From assembly GCA_945904015.1 (NCBI GenBank), contig CAMDPK010000029.1:1-51388 (forward strand): a stretch of DNA of 51,388 bases. The letters run 5' to 3'. The DNA comes from Candidatus Kuenenia stuttgartensis (GTDB taxonomy: Bacteria > Planctomycetota > Planctomycetia > Planctomycetales > Planctomycetaceae). A model generated the notes under the pieces. That model saw only the letters and a list, made by a program, of their open reading frames with translations, had not been told where the DNA came from and did not search any database. A program made the position numbers and the translations under genes. Numbering within the stretch: position 1 is the stretch's first letter; every line of letters begins with the position of its first letter. Positions 35,698 through 44,295 of this stretch are shown one piece after another.

Positions 35698-36423
35698 TTA
35701 CGGGCTGGCCGGAGACGAATCGTTGTTGCTAATCGCGACGATGCCGACCGCTAGACCAGCGGCTGCGGTTCCCAGCAAGGCGACGGTGAAGATATCCAGA
35801 GCTCCAAGATTGGCTCCGACCATTGGAGCCATTCCTGCTCCTGGTGTACCCGTCGCGATCATTCCCTCATCGACGACGTAAACCTTGGCATACGGCTGGC
35901 CGTTGTCGTCGTACAGCACGTCGCCGCCGTCGTTCGGGTTTTGAGCACGCACGACGACGGAATTCGACACCAACAGCACTTGTTCGTGAGACTTCGGAGG
36001 AGCAGATTTCGCCGTCCAAAAGCGGAACAGGCCGAAGCCGCTGTTCGCCGAGACGACGTACACGCCACCTTTCAAGTTTGCAATTTTGAAGCGGCCATCG
36101 GCGTCGGTGACGATCTTCGCAATCTCCATCTTGCCTTGGCGGATGGAGACCTCCGATTTCGCCAGGCCATTTTGGTCGGCATCGAGCACTCGACCGGAAA
36201 TCGTTCCGTCTTTGGCCATTGCCACGTCGATCGCGACTGGCTGGACGACTTTCTTCGGAGTTGGCTTTTCGGCCGCGGTGGCTGGTGTGTCATCCAGCTT
36301 CACTTGCGCCGAGGTTGATCCCGCTTTCGCGGGTGGCCCGGCGAACGAAGGAGTCGTCTGCAGGAACAACCCGAAACAGGCCACACCAACGATGAACGAG
36401 TTTGACTTTCGCCCCAGAATCAT
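35698..36423 (-). CDS. Exported protein with a carboxypeptidase-regulatory-like domain
   Basis: 241 residues from the ATG at 36423 (preceded by GAAGCGGGGAAC); longer in-frame starts at 36453 and 36522 add non-signal-like sequence. Signal peptide MILGRKSNSFIVGVACFGLF...PSFA. A CarboxypepD_reg-like beta-sandwich lies at about 75-140 (GTISGRVLDADQNGLAKSEV, DADGRFKIANLKGGVYVVSA). A hydrophobic Ala/Gly-rich segment near the C-terminus (LGALDIFTVALLGTAAAGLA) is probably a membrane anchor. No catalytic domain, so presumably a structural or binding protein at the envelope. Confidence 0.8.
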   Translation of the reverse strand: MILGRKSNSFIVGVACFGLFLQTTPSFAGPPAKAGSTSAQVKLDDTPATAAEKPTPKKVVQPVAIDVAMAKDGTISGRVLDADQNGLAKSEVSIRQGKMEIAKIVTDADGRFKIANLKGGVYVVSANSGFGLFRFWTAKSAPPKSHEQVLLVSNSVVVRAQNPNDGGDVLYDDNGQPYAKVYVVDEGMIATGTPGAGMAPMVGANLGALDIFTVALLGTAAAGLAVGIVAISNNDSSPASP

Positions 36424-36615
36424 AATGTTCCCCGCTTCCTTGCGAGCTGTCATGACCAGCACCAAACGCTGGAAAACAATCGCCGATTGTTCACATCCCT
36501 GCGGTGGTTGATCGCGGCACACGTTAGACGGACGCCGTGACTATTCCTGATTATCGGCAGACGGCGTACAACCGTTAAATCGAAATTGACTGTTCGTGAC
36601 GAAGATTGCTTGCCG

Positions 36616-38106
36616 ATGCCGCCGTCCCTCACCGACTTTGACTTCCGCAACCGAACGGTCACGGTCATGGGACTGGGGGGGTTCGGAGGCGGAATTGGAG
36701 CCGTCCGCTTTCTGGCAGAAGCGGGTGCGAACGTCATTGTGACGGATCTCCGTTCTGAGACCGAGTTACGTCCGTCGCTGTCGCAGTTGGATTCGTCGTG
36801 GCCGGTCACGTTGCATCTTGGTCGGCACGAGGAGGCGGATTTTCGCAGCACGGATCTCGTCGTTGTCAGTCCCGCGGTGCCGAAAGAGAGTCGATTTCTC
36901 GCGATTGCCCGCGACGCCGATGTGCCGCTCACCAGCGAGATGAATCTTTTTTGGGAACGGAATCGGGGCCGAGTTCTTGCCGTCACAGGCAGCAACGGCA
37001 AGTCCACGACCACGGCTCTGACACACGCGATCCTCGCCGCAGACCATAATAACCCGAAGCGTGAGCGAGTGGCTGTTGCGCATCGTTGCTGGCTCGGCGG
37101 CAACATCGGCATCAGCCTGCTCCCCGAAGTCCGGCGAATTCAGCCGGACGATTGGGTCGTCCTCGAACTCAGCAGTTTTCAACTGGATGACCTTTCGCCG
37201 TTGCGGCCCCGGCCAGAGGTCGCCGTCGTCACGAACTTCTCGCCCAACCATCTGGATCGACACGGAACGGTTGAGTCCTACCGAGCGGCCAAGCACAACC
37301 TGTTGCGTTGGCAATCCGCCGAACAGTTTGCGGTCCTCAATGCCCGTTCTGAAGTCGCATCCTGGCAGACTGCCGCGACTCGGCTGCGATTCGGTTCGGT
37401 GGATGATCATCGGTTCGGCATCTTCGGCGATGGCTCGGAGGTGGTGACGCGATTGCCAATCGATCTTGGTGGTGAGCAGCAATTGCCGCTCGGCCGTTGG
37501 CTGCGCATTCCCGGACCACACAATTGGCAGAATGCTCAAGCCGCCATCGCCGCCTCGTTGGCGGCCGGCGCGTCGGTCGCCGCGATCGAACAAGCGGTCT
37601 CGTCGTTTCGTGGTCTGCCTCATCGTTTGGAATTCGTCGCTGAAGTTGACAGTCGCCGTTGTTTCAACGACTCGAAGAGCACGACTCCCGAAGCGACCGT
37701 TCTGGCACTCCAGTCGTTCGACGAGCCGATCGTGCTGCTGGCCGGTGGCTACGACAAACGGATCGACTTGTCGGCGATCGCCTCAGCCGCCGTGAGCCAC
37801 TGTCGAGCGGTCGCGTTGCTGGGACAGACTGGGCCGCAACTCGGCCAGATCATCGAGGCCGCCGCTCGCACCGCGAATGTCGTCGGCCCGATCTGTCGTG
37901 CCTTCGAGTCACTCGAACCAGCCGTCGCGTGGAGCTTGCAAGAGTCCGCTCCCGACGACATCGTGCTGTTGTCTCCCGGTTGTGCCAGCTACGACTGGTT
38001 CCAAAACTACATCGAACGTGGCGAGCAATTTTCGTCGCTGGTACAGCGAACGGGACAAGACGTTTCACACAGAGGCGCAGAGGCGCAGAGGAAGCTAACC
38101 AACTGA
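36616..38106 (+). CDS. murD: UDP-N-acetylmuramoylalanine--D-glutamate ligase
   Basis: 496 residues, against about 440 in E. coli. It adds D-Glu to the peptidoglycan precursor in the cytoplasm. Motifs: VTVMGLGGFGGG, ATP loop TGSNGKSTTTAL, GGNIGISLL, LELSSFQLD, TNFSPNHLDRHG, FRGLPHRLEFV, NDSKSTTPEAT and LLSPGCASYDWF. Two odd stretches: about 11 extra residues between the ATP loop and GGNIG (NPKRERVAVAH), and a tail (HRGAEAQRKLTN) from one arm of a palindromic repeat. The ATG at 36616 is preferred over a TTG ten codons upstream. It supports a peptidoglycan wall; the rest of the division/cell-wall cluster is not nearby. Confidence 0.94.
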   Translation: MPPSLTDFDFRNRTVTVMGLGGFGGGIGAVRFLAEAGANVIVTDLRSETELRPSLSQLDSSWPVTLHLGRHEEADFRSTDLVVVSPAVPKESRFLAIARDADVPLTSEMNLFWERNRGRVLAVTGSNGKSTTTALTHAILAADHNNPKRERVAVAHRCWLGGNIGISLLPEVRRIQPDDWVVLELSSFQLDDLSPLRPRPEVAVVTNFSPNHLDRHGTVESYRAAKHNLLRWQSAEQFAVLNARSEVASWQTAATRLRFGSVDDHRFGIFGDGSEVVTRLPIDLGGEQQLPLGRWLRIPGPHNWQNAQAAIAASLAAGASVAAIEQAVSSFRGLPHRLEFVAEVDSRRCFNDSKSTTPEATVLALQSFDEPIVLLAGGYDKRIDLSAIASAAVSHCRAVALLGQTGPQLGQIIEAAARTANVVGPICRAFESLEPAVAWSLQESAPDDIVLLSPGCASYDWFQNYIERGEQFSSLVQRTGQDVSHRGAEAQRKLTN

Positions 38107-38213
38107 CGAGATTCATCCATCGAGGAGTTGTCGAAATGGGAAGTCGATCGCGAAGTCGTGTTGCGAGTTTCTGGTCTCACCTGTCTTCCTCTGCGTCTCT
38201 GCGTCTCTGCGTG
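38066..38213. repeat. Inverted repeat spanning the end of murD and the next signal peptide
   Basis: Arms 38066-38094 and 38185-38213 match at 26 of 29 positions when one is reversed (CACACAGAGGCGCAGAGGCG and relatives). Arms consist of GCAGAG-type units. The left arm is the last 13 residues of murD; the right arm encodes residues about 17-26 of the following exported protein. Confidence 0.88.
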
Positions 38214-41200
38214 ATCCTGTCTTCATTCCTGCTGACTGGCATCACGTTCGGAGCCGATGAGAAACCCAAGGAAGAGCCGAAGCCGCACGAATGCCGGTTC
38301 ACCGAGCTGCCGATCACCATCGACGGCAAAGGGGACGAGAAAGCCTGGGAGACAGCCGAGGTCATCGACAAGTTTTCGTTGCCGTGGCTCGGCAAGGAGG
38401 CTCGTCCGTCGAAGACGGCGACGAAGGCGCGGCTGCTGTGGGATCGCGACAATCTGTATTTCTTCAGCGAGATGGTCGACACCGATCTTTACGCGGACGT
38501 CACCGAGCACGACGGCGACACATGGGACAACGACGTCTTCGAGCTGTTCTTCAAACCGGCCGACAGCAAGCCGGGCTACTATGAGTTTCAGGTCAACGCG
38601 AGGAACACGGTCTTCGACATGTTTCTGCCGCGACGCGGACACGTCGCTCGCTTTCGTCGGGCTGACGAATTTCATCTCGAAACGAAGGTCGTGCTCGACG
38701 GCACGCTCAACAATTGGACGGATCGAGACAAGGGTTGGTCGGTCGAGGGAAAGATTCCGTGGCGCGACTTTCTCAAGACTGGCGGCCGGCCGGCGATCGA
38801 CGAAGTTTGGAAGTTTGTGCTGTGCCGCTACGACTACTGCATCGACTTCGAGACCTTCGACTTGTCATGGTGTTCGCCGAAGAGTTCCAAGCCGAACGCT
38901 GATTTTCATCGCTGGGAAGACTACGCCGAACTCAAATTCATCGGCCCGGACAAGTCGGAGGCCAAGCGTCCGTTCGGTATCGACAAGCTCGAACCGTTGA
39001 CGACATCGAAAGTTCTCGGCTCACCGGAACCACCCGCGCCGTTTCGGACGCGCAAGGCATTTCCAAAGCTGAAGCTCAACTTGCCGGTCTTCGGGGCTCA
39101 CGTCCCTGGCAGCGACTGGATGTTGGCGGGCGTTCAGACCAAGTCGTCGCTGATTCGCTTCAAAGACAGCCCGGATGTCGAGTCGTTCGAGACGCTGCTC
39201 GAGTTCCCCACGGAGACCATCATCTACAACGCGACATTCCATCCGAAGTTCGCCGAGAACGGCTTTCTTTACATCGGGTCAACCGGTCTGGCGACGCCCG
39301 GCTTCGTGCCGGAGTCGGCTGAGCGGTTCAAAGAATTCAAAGAGAAGTCGGTCCGAATCACTCGCTACCGGATGGACCCCAAGACGTTTGAATTTGATCC
39401 GAAGTCCGCCACGATCATTCTGGAATGGGAGTCGAACGGTCACAGCGGTGCTGACTGCGTCTTCGGAAACGATGGAATGTTTTACGTCACGACTGGCGAC
39501 GGAACTTCCGACTCCGACTTGATCGAGACTGGCCAGGGGATGGATCACCTGCTGTCGAAGTTGCTGCGGATCGACGTCGACCATCCCGATCCTGGTAAGA
39601 CGTACTCGGTCCCGAAGGACAATCCGTTCGTCGCGCTGAAGGGTGCTCGGCCGGAGACGTGGGCCTACGGATTTCGGAATCCGTGGCGAATCACCTGCGA
39701 CCGAAAAACCGGCGACATCTGGGTCGGCAACAACGGGCAGGACTTGTGGGAGCAGGTTTATCGAGTCGAACGCGGAGCCAACTATGGCTGGAGCGTCATG
39801 GAAGGCTCACACGTTTTCTACGCCGAGCGAAAACACGGCCCGACGCCGTTTGTGAAACCGACCACCGAGCACTCGCATAGCGAAGCCCGTTCGCTGACCG
39901 GCGGAGTTGTCTACCACGGCGAGAAGTTGCCGGAGTTGCGTGGAGCGTACATCTACGGCGATCACTCGACCGGCAAAGTCTGGGGCGTGAAGCACGACGG
40001 CAAGCAAGTGACGTATCACCGCGAACTCGTCGACACGACGTTTCACATCACGCACTTCTGCCTCGACTCGCATGGCGAGTTGTTGGTCCTCGACCATCAG
40101 GGCGACGACAAAGGAAACATGTATTATTTGGAGCCGAATGCCGTCGTAGATCGGACGCCTACGTCCGATCGCACGGACGTAGGCGTCCGTGCTACGTTTC
40201 CTCGCAAGCTCAGCGAGTCCGGCCTGTTCGCGTCGGTGAAAGAGCACACGATGCAGGCGGGAGTGATCCCGTATTCGGTCAACGCTCCGCTTTGGTCGGA
40301 TGGCGCTCACAAAGCCCGCTGGATGGCGATCCCGCATGACCCGGATCGCAAAGATCCGCCGATCGACATGACGGTCAATCGCGGCTGGAACGTGCCGGAT
40401 GACACGGTGCTCGTGAAGTCGTTCGCAGTCGACGCCGAAGCGAGTAAGCCGGAAACCCGGCGCTGGATCGAAACGCGATTCCTCGTGAAGCAACAGGGGG
40501 AGTGGTTCGGTTACAGCTACGAATGGAACGACGAGCAAACCGACGGCATGCTGGTCGAAAACGCCGGCAAGGATCGCGAGTTCACGATCCGCGACCCGAA
40601 GGCGAAGGACGGCGTCCGCAAGCAGACCTGGCGATACCCCAGCCGCACGGAGTGCATGGTTTGTCACAGTCGCGCCGCCAACTTCGTGCTCGGCCTGAGC
40701 ACGTTGCAGATGAATCGCGATCACGATTATGGCGGAGTCATCGATCAGCAACTTCGAGTCTTCGAGCACCTCGGCCTCGTGAAGCTCGGCTCGTGGCATG
40801 GCGAACACTCCGCTGCGATCCGCCGCGAGTTGCAAGCAACCGGGCTCGAAGACAAAGAACTCGACGAAGCGGTTAAGCAGCGGACGGCGAGTCGCGATCA
40901 GCGCGGATATCCCAAGACCGAGATGCTGGCGATGTCTCCCGAATCGTTTCCGAAACTGGTCGACCCGTACGATCGCAAAGCGGACCTCGCCGCGCGAGCA
41001 CGTTCGTACCTGCATGCGAACTGCGCGATTTGCCACATCGAGGCCGGCGGCGGAAATGCTCAGATGCAACTCGAATTCTTCACACCATCGGCGAAGGCAA
41101 AGCTGATCGACGAGCAACCGCTGCACCACAAGTTCGGCCTGACTGATCCGCGAATCGTCGCCCCCGGTCATCCGGAACGCTCGACGCTTCTGACCCGCGT

Positions 41201-41309
41201 CAGCCGCCGCGGTCCCAGCAGCGGCCAGATGCCGCAATTGGGTACGTCGATTCCCGACCAGGAGGCGGTCGAACTGTTCCGCGAATGGATCGCCAGCCTG
41301 AAGAAGTAG
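38136..41309 (+). CDS. Exported CBM9-like / sorbosone-dehydrogenase-like / cytochrome fusion
   Basis: 1057 residues. A signal peptide (about 1-38) whose hydrophobic part includes SSSASLRLCVILSS is followed by a CBM9-like domain (about 45-225: ITIDGKGDEKAWETAEVI, LLWDRDNLYFFSEM, DNDVFELFF). A glucose/sorbosone-dehydrogenase propeller at about 290-665 has HPKFAENGFLYIGSTG, SGADCVFGNDGMFYVTTGDG, WAYGFRNPWRITCDRKTGDI and GANYGWSVMEGSH. The C-terminal part resembles the HNE_0200 family (FPRKLSESGLF; CMVCH at 840, CAICH at 963), so one or two c-type haems are likely. I infer periplasmic oxidation of a sugar with electrons passed to haem. The ATG at 38136 follows GAGGAG; the open frame upstream is murD in another frame. 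Residues about 671-687 are encoded by a REP-like pair. Confidence 0.85.
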   Translation: MGSRSRSRVASFWSHLSSSASLRLCVILSSFLLTGITFGADEKPKEEPKPHECRFTELPITIDGKGDEKAWETAEVIDKFSLPWLGKEARPSKTATKARLLWDRDNLYFFSEMVDTDLYADVTEHDGDTWDNDVFELFFKPADSKPGYYEFQVNARNTVFDMFLPRRGHVARFRRADEFHLETKVVLDGTLNNWTDRDKGWSVEGKIPWRDFLKTGGRPAIDEVWKFVLCRYDYCIDFETFDLSWCSPKSSKPNADFHRWEDYAELKFIGPDKSEAKRPFGIDKLEPLTTSKVLGSPEPPAPFRTRKAFPKLKLNLPVFGAHVPGSDWMLAGVQTKSSLIRFKDSPDVESFETLLEFPTETIIYNATFHPKFAENGFLYIGSTGLATPGFVPESAERFKEFKEKSVRITRYRMDPKTFEFDPKSATIILEWESNGHSGADCVFGNDGMFYVTTGDGTSDSDLIETGQGMDHLLSKLLRIDVDHPDPGKTYSVPKDNPFVALKGARPETWAYGFRNPWRITCDRKTGDIWVGNNGQDLWEQVYRVERGANYGWSVMEGSHVFYAERKHGPTPFVKPTTEHSHSEARSLTGGVVYHGEKLPELRGAYIYGDHSTGKVWGVKHDGKQVTYHRELVDTTFHITHFCLDSHGELLVLDHQGDDKGNMYYLEPNAVVDRTPTSDRTDVGVRATFPRKLSESGLFASVKEHTMQAGVIPYSVNAPLWSDGAHKARWMAIPHDPDRKDPPIDMTVNRGWNVPDDTVLVKSFAVDAEASKPETRRWIETRFLVKQQGEWFGYSYEWNDEQTDGMLVENAGKDREFTIRDPKAKDGVRKQTWRYPSRTECMVCHSRAANFVLGLSTLQMNRDHDYGGVIDQQLRVFEHLGLVKLGSWHGEHSAAIRRELQATGLEDKELDEAVKQRTASRDQRGYPKTEMLAMSPESFPKLVDPYDRKADLAARARSYLHANCAICHIEAGGGNAQMQLEFFTPSAKAKLIDEQPLHHKFGLTDPRIVAPGHPERSTLLTRVSRRGPSSGQMPQLGTSIPDQEAVELFREWIASLKK
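40146..40195. repeat. GTAG-headed palindromic pair inside the dehydrogenase gene
   Basis: Left copy 40146-40170: GTA, then GATCGGACG, loop CCTA, CGTCCGATC. Right copy 40171-40195 is inverted with stem GCACGGACG/CGTCCGTGC and ends TAC. Both stems are perfect 9-bp. Read in frame as VDRTPTSDRTDVGVRA, at the junction between the propeller and the C-terminal domain. Confidence 0.92.
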
Positions 41310-41328
41310 TTTCGATTGGTGAGCGAGT

Positions 41329-42513
41329 CTATTCCGGTTTGGCGGCTGAGGCGTCCGCTTCGTACTCGCCCAGACGCTTCTGCAACTCTTCGACCAACCC
41401 CGCTGCCCTGGGATTGGTCTTGGCGAGTGCGATCGCACGGCGTTGAGTCGTGATTGCGGCTTTTGTATCGCCGTTGACAAACAAAGCACGGGCCAGCGTA
41501 TCGGCCGCCGTCGGATGTTTCTTCTTGACCAAGTCGTCGGACTTCCGAGCTACCTCCAATGCGAACGATTTCAATTCGACAGCCGCCGGCTTCAGTCGCT
41601 CCGGTCCGACAATCTCCCAAGCCATCGCATTGAGCATCTCAGGATTACTGCCGAGATCCCCCTTCAATAGCTTGCGGCCGGTGGCCAACGCCTGCTCGGT
41701 TTTGTCGACTTCCAAGGACAGCACACGGAATTTGATCAGACCGATCACACCCGCTTGTTCCGGAAAATCCTCCGCAATTCGATCCAATTCTTTCGGTGTC
41801 TCGTCAGTCGGTCCGGGCTTGAGCAGCGCCTCCATCCGTTCGTTGAATTCACGGCTGGTCCGCTCGGGCAACACACTCAGCAAATGTTGCTTGGCGGCCT
41901 CGGCCATGTCCCATTTCCCGCTGATGATCTGGGGCAGACATTCCTCCAACGACATCGGGTGCGTGATGTTCGCGATCCGTCCTTTCGCGTCGACCACCAT
42001 TGCAGTAGGGATTCCGCTCACCTCCGCAGCGGTCAGCCAGGTCTTGGCCATCGCCCCGTCGTGGGCATTGGCTCCCTCAGGGACGTCATCGCGAGCAAAC
42101 CGATAGTTGAGCTCTTGGCCCCTGGCGTTGAGGAATTGTTCGGCCGCCGAATCGTCATCTTCCAAGACGTTAACGCCGATGAACGTGACTTGGGGATATT
42201 TCGATTGCAGTTCTGAAACATGCGGCATCGCTTGGATGCACGGCCCGCACCACGTCGCCCAAAACTCAACAACGTAGATCTTCCCTGTCTCAAAGGCCGT
42301 GACCGGTTCACCCTTGAGAAACCGGTTGACCTTCAATGCAGGAGCCGGCGATCCCACTGTCAGGGCGGGTGGAGCATTTCTGCCCGTCGTCGTCGATGCG
42401 GTTCCGCTTGCCGAATCGGTGACTCCCGAATCCGGCGAGTCGCTCGAAGGCAACGAGGAAGCACGCGAGCAACCGACCGCGAGCAACAACAAACCGATCC
42501 AGAATCGTGTCAT
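41329..42513 (-). CDS. TlpA-like thioredoxin-fold lipoprotein
   Basis: 394 residues. Lipoprotein signal MTRFWIGLLLLAVGC (lipobox Cys15), a Ser/Thr-rich linker, and a TlpA/ResA-type thioredoxin domain at about 50-200 with WCGPC (88-92), PQVTFIGVNVLEDDD and SGIPTAMVVDAKGRI. The C-terminal half (about 225-390) is helical and TPR-like (ALFVNGDTKAAITTQRRAIA). It probably reduces or isomerises disulfides, for example in cytochrome c maturation, from the membrane. The M28 peptidase gene ends 4 bp upstream, so the two form an operon. Confidence 0.88.
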   Translation of the reverse strand: MTRFWIGLLLLAVGCSRASSLPSSDSPDSGVTDSASGTASTTTGRNAPPALTVGSPAPALKVNRFLKGEPVTAFETGKIYVVEFWATWCGPCIQAMPHVSELQSKYPQVTFIGVNVLEDDDSAAEQFLNARGQELNYRFARDDVPEGANAHDGAMAKTWLTAAEVSGIPTAMVVDAKGRIANITHPMSLEECLPQIISGKWDMAEAAKQHLLSVLPERTSREFNERMEALLKPGPTDETPKELDRIAEDFPEQAGVIGLIKFRVLSLEVDKTEQALATGRKLLKGDLGSNPEMLNAMAWEIVGPERLKPAAVELKSFALEVARKSDDLVKKKHPTAADTLARALFVNGDTKAAITTQRRAIALAKTNPRAAGLVEELQKRLGEYEADASAAKPE

Positions 42514-42517
42514 GGCA

Positions 42518-44152
42518 TTACCTTGCGGGAGTAATAGCTGGAACCGGCTTGGGTTCCGTGGCCGAGATCGCCAACGCAGGATACAGAGGCCACAAAGTCA
42601 ACGCGAACGCCGGACAAAGCAACGTTCCTGATGCCGGACCGAGCGCGATCGACAACAAATGCAGCACCGGCACTAACAGCACCGCGCTGCCGATCGTCAC
42701 GAAGACAGATCGGACGGCGACACTCGATCGAACCATCGACAGTCCAGCCGCCAGACACGCCGGCCAGAGCAATAGATGGCTGAACTCGGGCGCGATCGTC
42801 GCGACGCTGATCCCCGCCAGTGTCCACCAAATCCAGAGCACACTCCAAAGTGTTTTCGCCGAGCAGCACCGCAACAACCAGCGTGCAAGTCCCAAGCTTG
42901 TTGCAGCCGAGACAAGCCACAACGCCACGCTCAGCGCGTGTCCGTACCACACAAAACTGCGCGGCAACAGACCGGTATCTCGCATCAGCCGGCTCAGGAA
43001 CCAACCGATAGCCGCACTCGTCACCGCGACAGTGAGGCCCAAGATTCCAACCCGCAGCAATGCTCGAAGTCCATCTGGGGCGAGCAAGCCTTTTCGATTG
43101 ACCACGAACATCAACACGAACACTGCGATGCTCAGAGGCAGGCACCAAGACAACGGGTAATGCGCCACGAACAAGCCGAGCACATCGAAGAACGCCAAGT
43201 CGTCCGGCGTCTGCAGCAAATCAGCATCGGTCGTCGCGATGCGCCGCGCCAGGTTCAAAGCATGCTCGCCGAAGTGCTGCAAACTGCGGCGGTCGAGATT
43301 CGCCAGCGTGTCGTCCGGTTGGTGGTAGCGGTGTGCTCCGTCGATAATCGCGAAATTGAAGCCTTGCCAACCTGCATTTTGAAACACGGTGAAGTCGCTG
43401 CCGTTGGGCATCGTCCGATACACGGCCGTGAACAGCGACCCGGTGATCATCGGCCGAGCCAACTCATTCGACCACGCCTCGACGGCCGCTCGATTGCCGG
43501 CGTGCGTCTCGTACATCACGACCGGCCCGCTCGTCCCACGAGCATCGAAGTTCAAAACGATCGGCTTCCGAGCCGACAACGGATGCCGCTTCACGAACTG
43601 CTGCGCTCCGAGCAACCCCAACTCTTCGCCGTCGGTGAAGAGCAGATACAGCGGCCGTTGCAGCTTCGATCCACTTTTCGAGGTTCCTTCCAAGAGTGTC
43701 GTCGCTGCATCGATCACCGCCGCGACACATCCGCCCGCATCACCGGCCCCCGGTCCGGTGCGGCACGAGTCGTAATGGCTCGCCAACACCAGCGGCCGAG
43801 TCTCCAATTTCTCCGTGGCCTGTTGCCGCGCCAGCACGTTGTGGATCACGACCTTCGCGTCCGACTCGACAACGGCCGTCTGCACCTCGACCTTCCAGCC
43901 CATGTTCCGCAACAGCTCGACGAGCCGATCGCGCACCAACTGATTCTCAACGGAGCCTGCCGGGTGCGGCTTCGGCGGAAACAACTCCTCGTGAATGCTG
44001 ACGGCTCGCTCGGCGGAGAATTTGGTTTCCGAAACTTCCGATGAGTTCGGTTGCGGGCCGCGATAGAGACCGCAGACCAACAACTCGATCGCGAACAATC
44101 CCAACAGAGAGATCGTCAATGATCGGCGTAACTCTGGCAGCTCTAATTTCAT
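42518..44152 (-). CDS. Membrane M28 family zinc peptidase
   Basis: 544 residues. N-terminal membrane segment (about 13-29), then an M28 domain (about 45-300): LASHYDSC (metal His and Asp), GAGDAGGCVAAVIDA (Asp), LFTDGEELGLLGAQQF (catalytic Glu and metal Glu), MPNGSDFTVF and GAHRYHQPDDT (last metal His). Six or more membrane helices follow (FDVLGLFVAHYPLSWCLPLS, LAVTSAAIGWF-like stretches and on to the end). The layout resembles the ERMP1/FXNA type. Substrate unknown. Operon with the TlpA lipoprotein; divergent from the HEAT protein. Confidence 0.88.
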   Translation of the reverse strand: MKLELPELRRSLTISLLGLFAIELLVCGLYRGPQPNSSEVSETKFSAERAVSIHEELFPPKPHPAGSVENQLVRDRLVELLRNMGWKVEVQTAVVESDAKVVIHNVLARQQATEKLETRPLVLASHYDSCRTGPGAGDAGGCVAAVIDAATTLLEGTSKSGSKLQRPLYLLFTDGEELGLLGAQQFVKRHPLSARKPIVLNFDARGTSGPVVMYETHAGNRAAVEAWSNELARPMITGSLFTAVYRTMPNGSDFTVFQNAGWQGFNFAIIDGAHRYHQPDDTLANLDRRSLQHFGEHALNLARRIATTDADLLQTPDDLAFFDVLGLFVAHYPLSWCLPLSIAVFVLMFVVNRKGLLAPDGLRALLRVGILGLTVAVTSAAIGWFLSRLMRDTGLLPRSFVWYGHALSVALWLVSAATSLGLARWLLRCCSAKTLWSVLWIWWTLAGISVATIAPEFSHLLLWPACLAAGLSMVRSSVAVRSVFVTIGSAVLLVPVLHLLSIALGPASGTLLCPAFALTLWPLYPALAISATEPKPVPAITPAR

Positions 44153-44295
44153 GGGATCACTTCATGTGAGTCGGCGCAGAACCCAGAAGACGCTTTGCAA
44201 GGCCGTAACTAGCCGCTGCTCGTCAAAACCGATACATGATGGCCGTGATTGCGGGGCGAGAGATATCAGCTTCCCCTGGAAGCCGCGAGAGCCAG

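Noticed and set aside
42776..44044. 422-codon open frame on the plus strand
   Set aside because: Antisense to the M28 peptidase, Arg/Gln/His-rich, without a domain.
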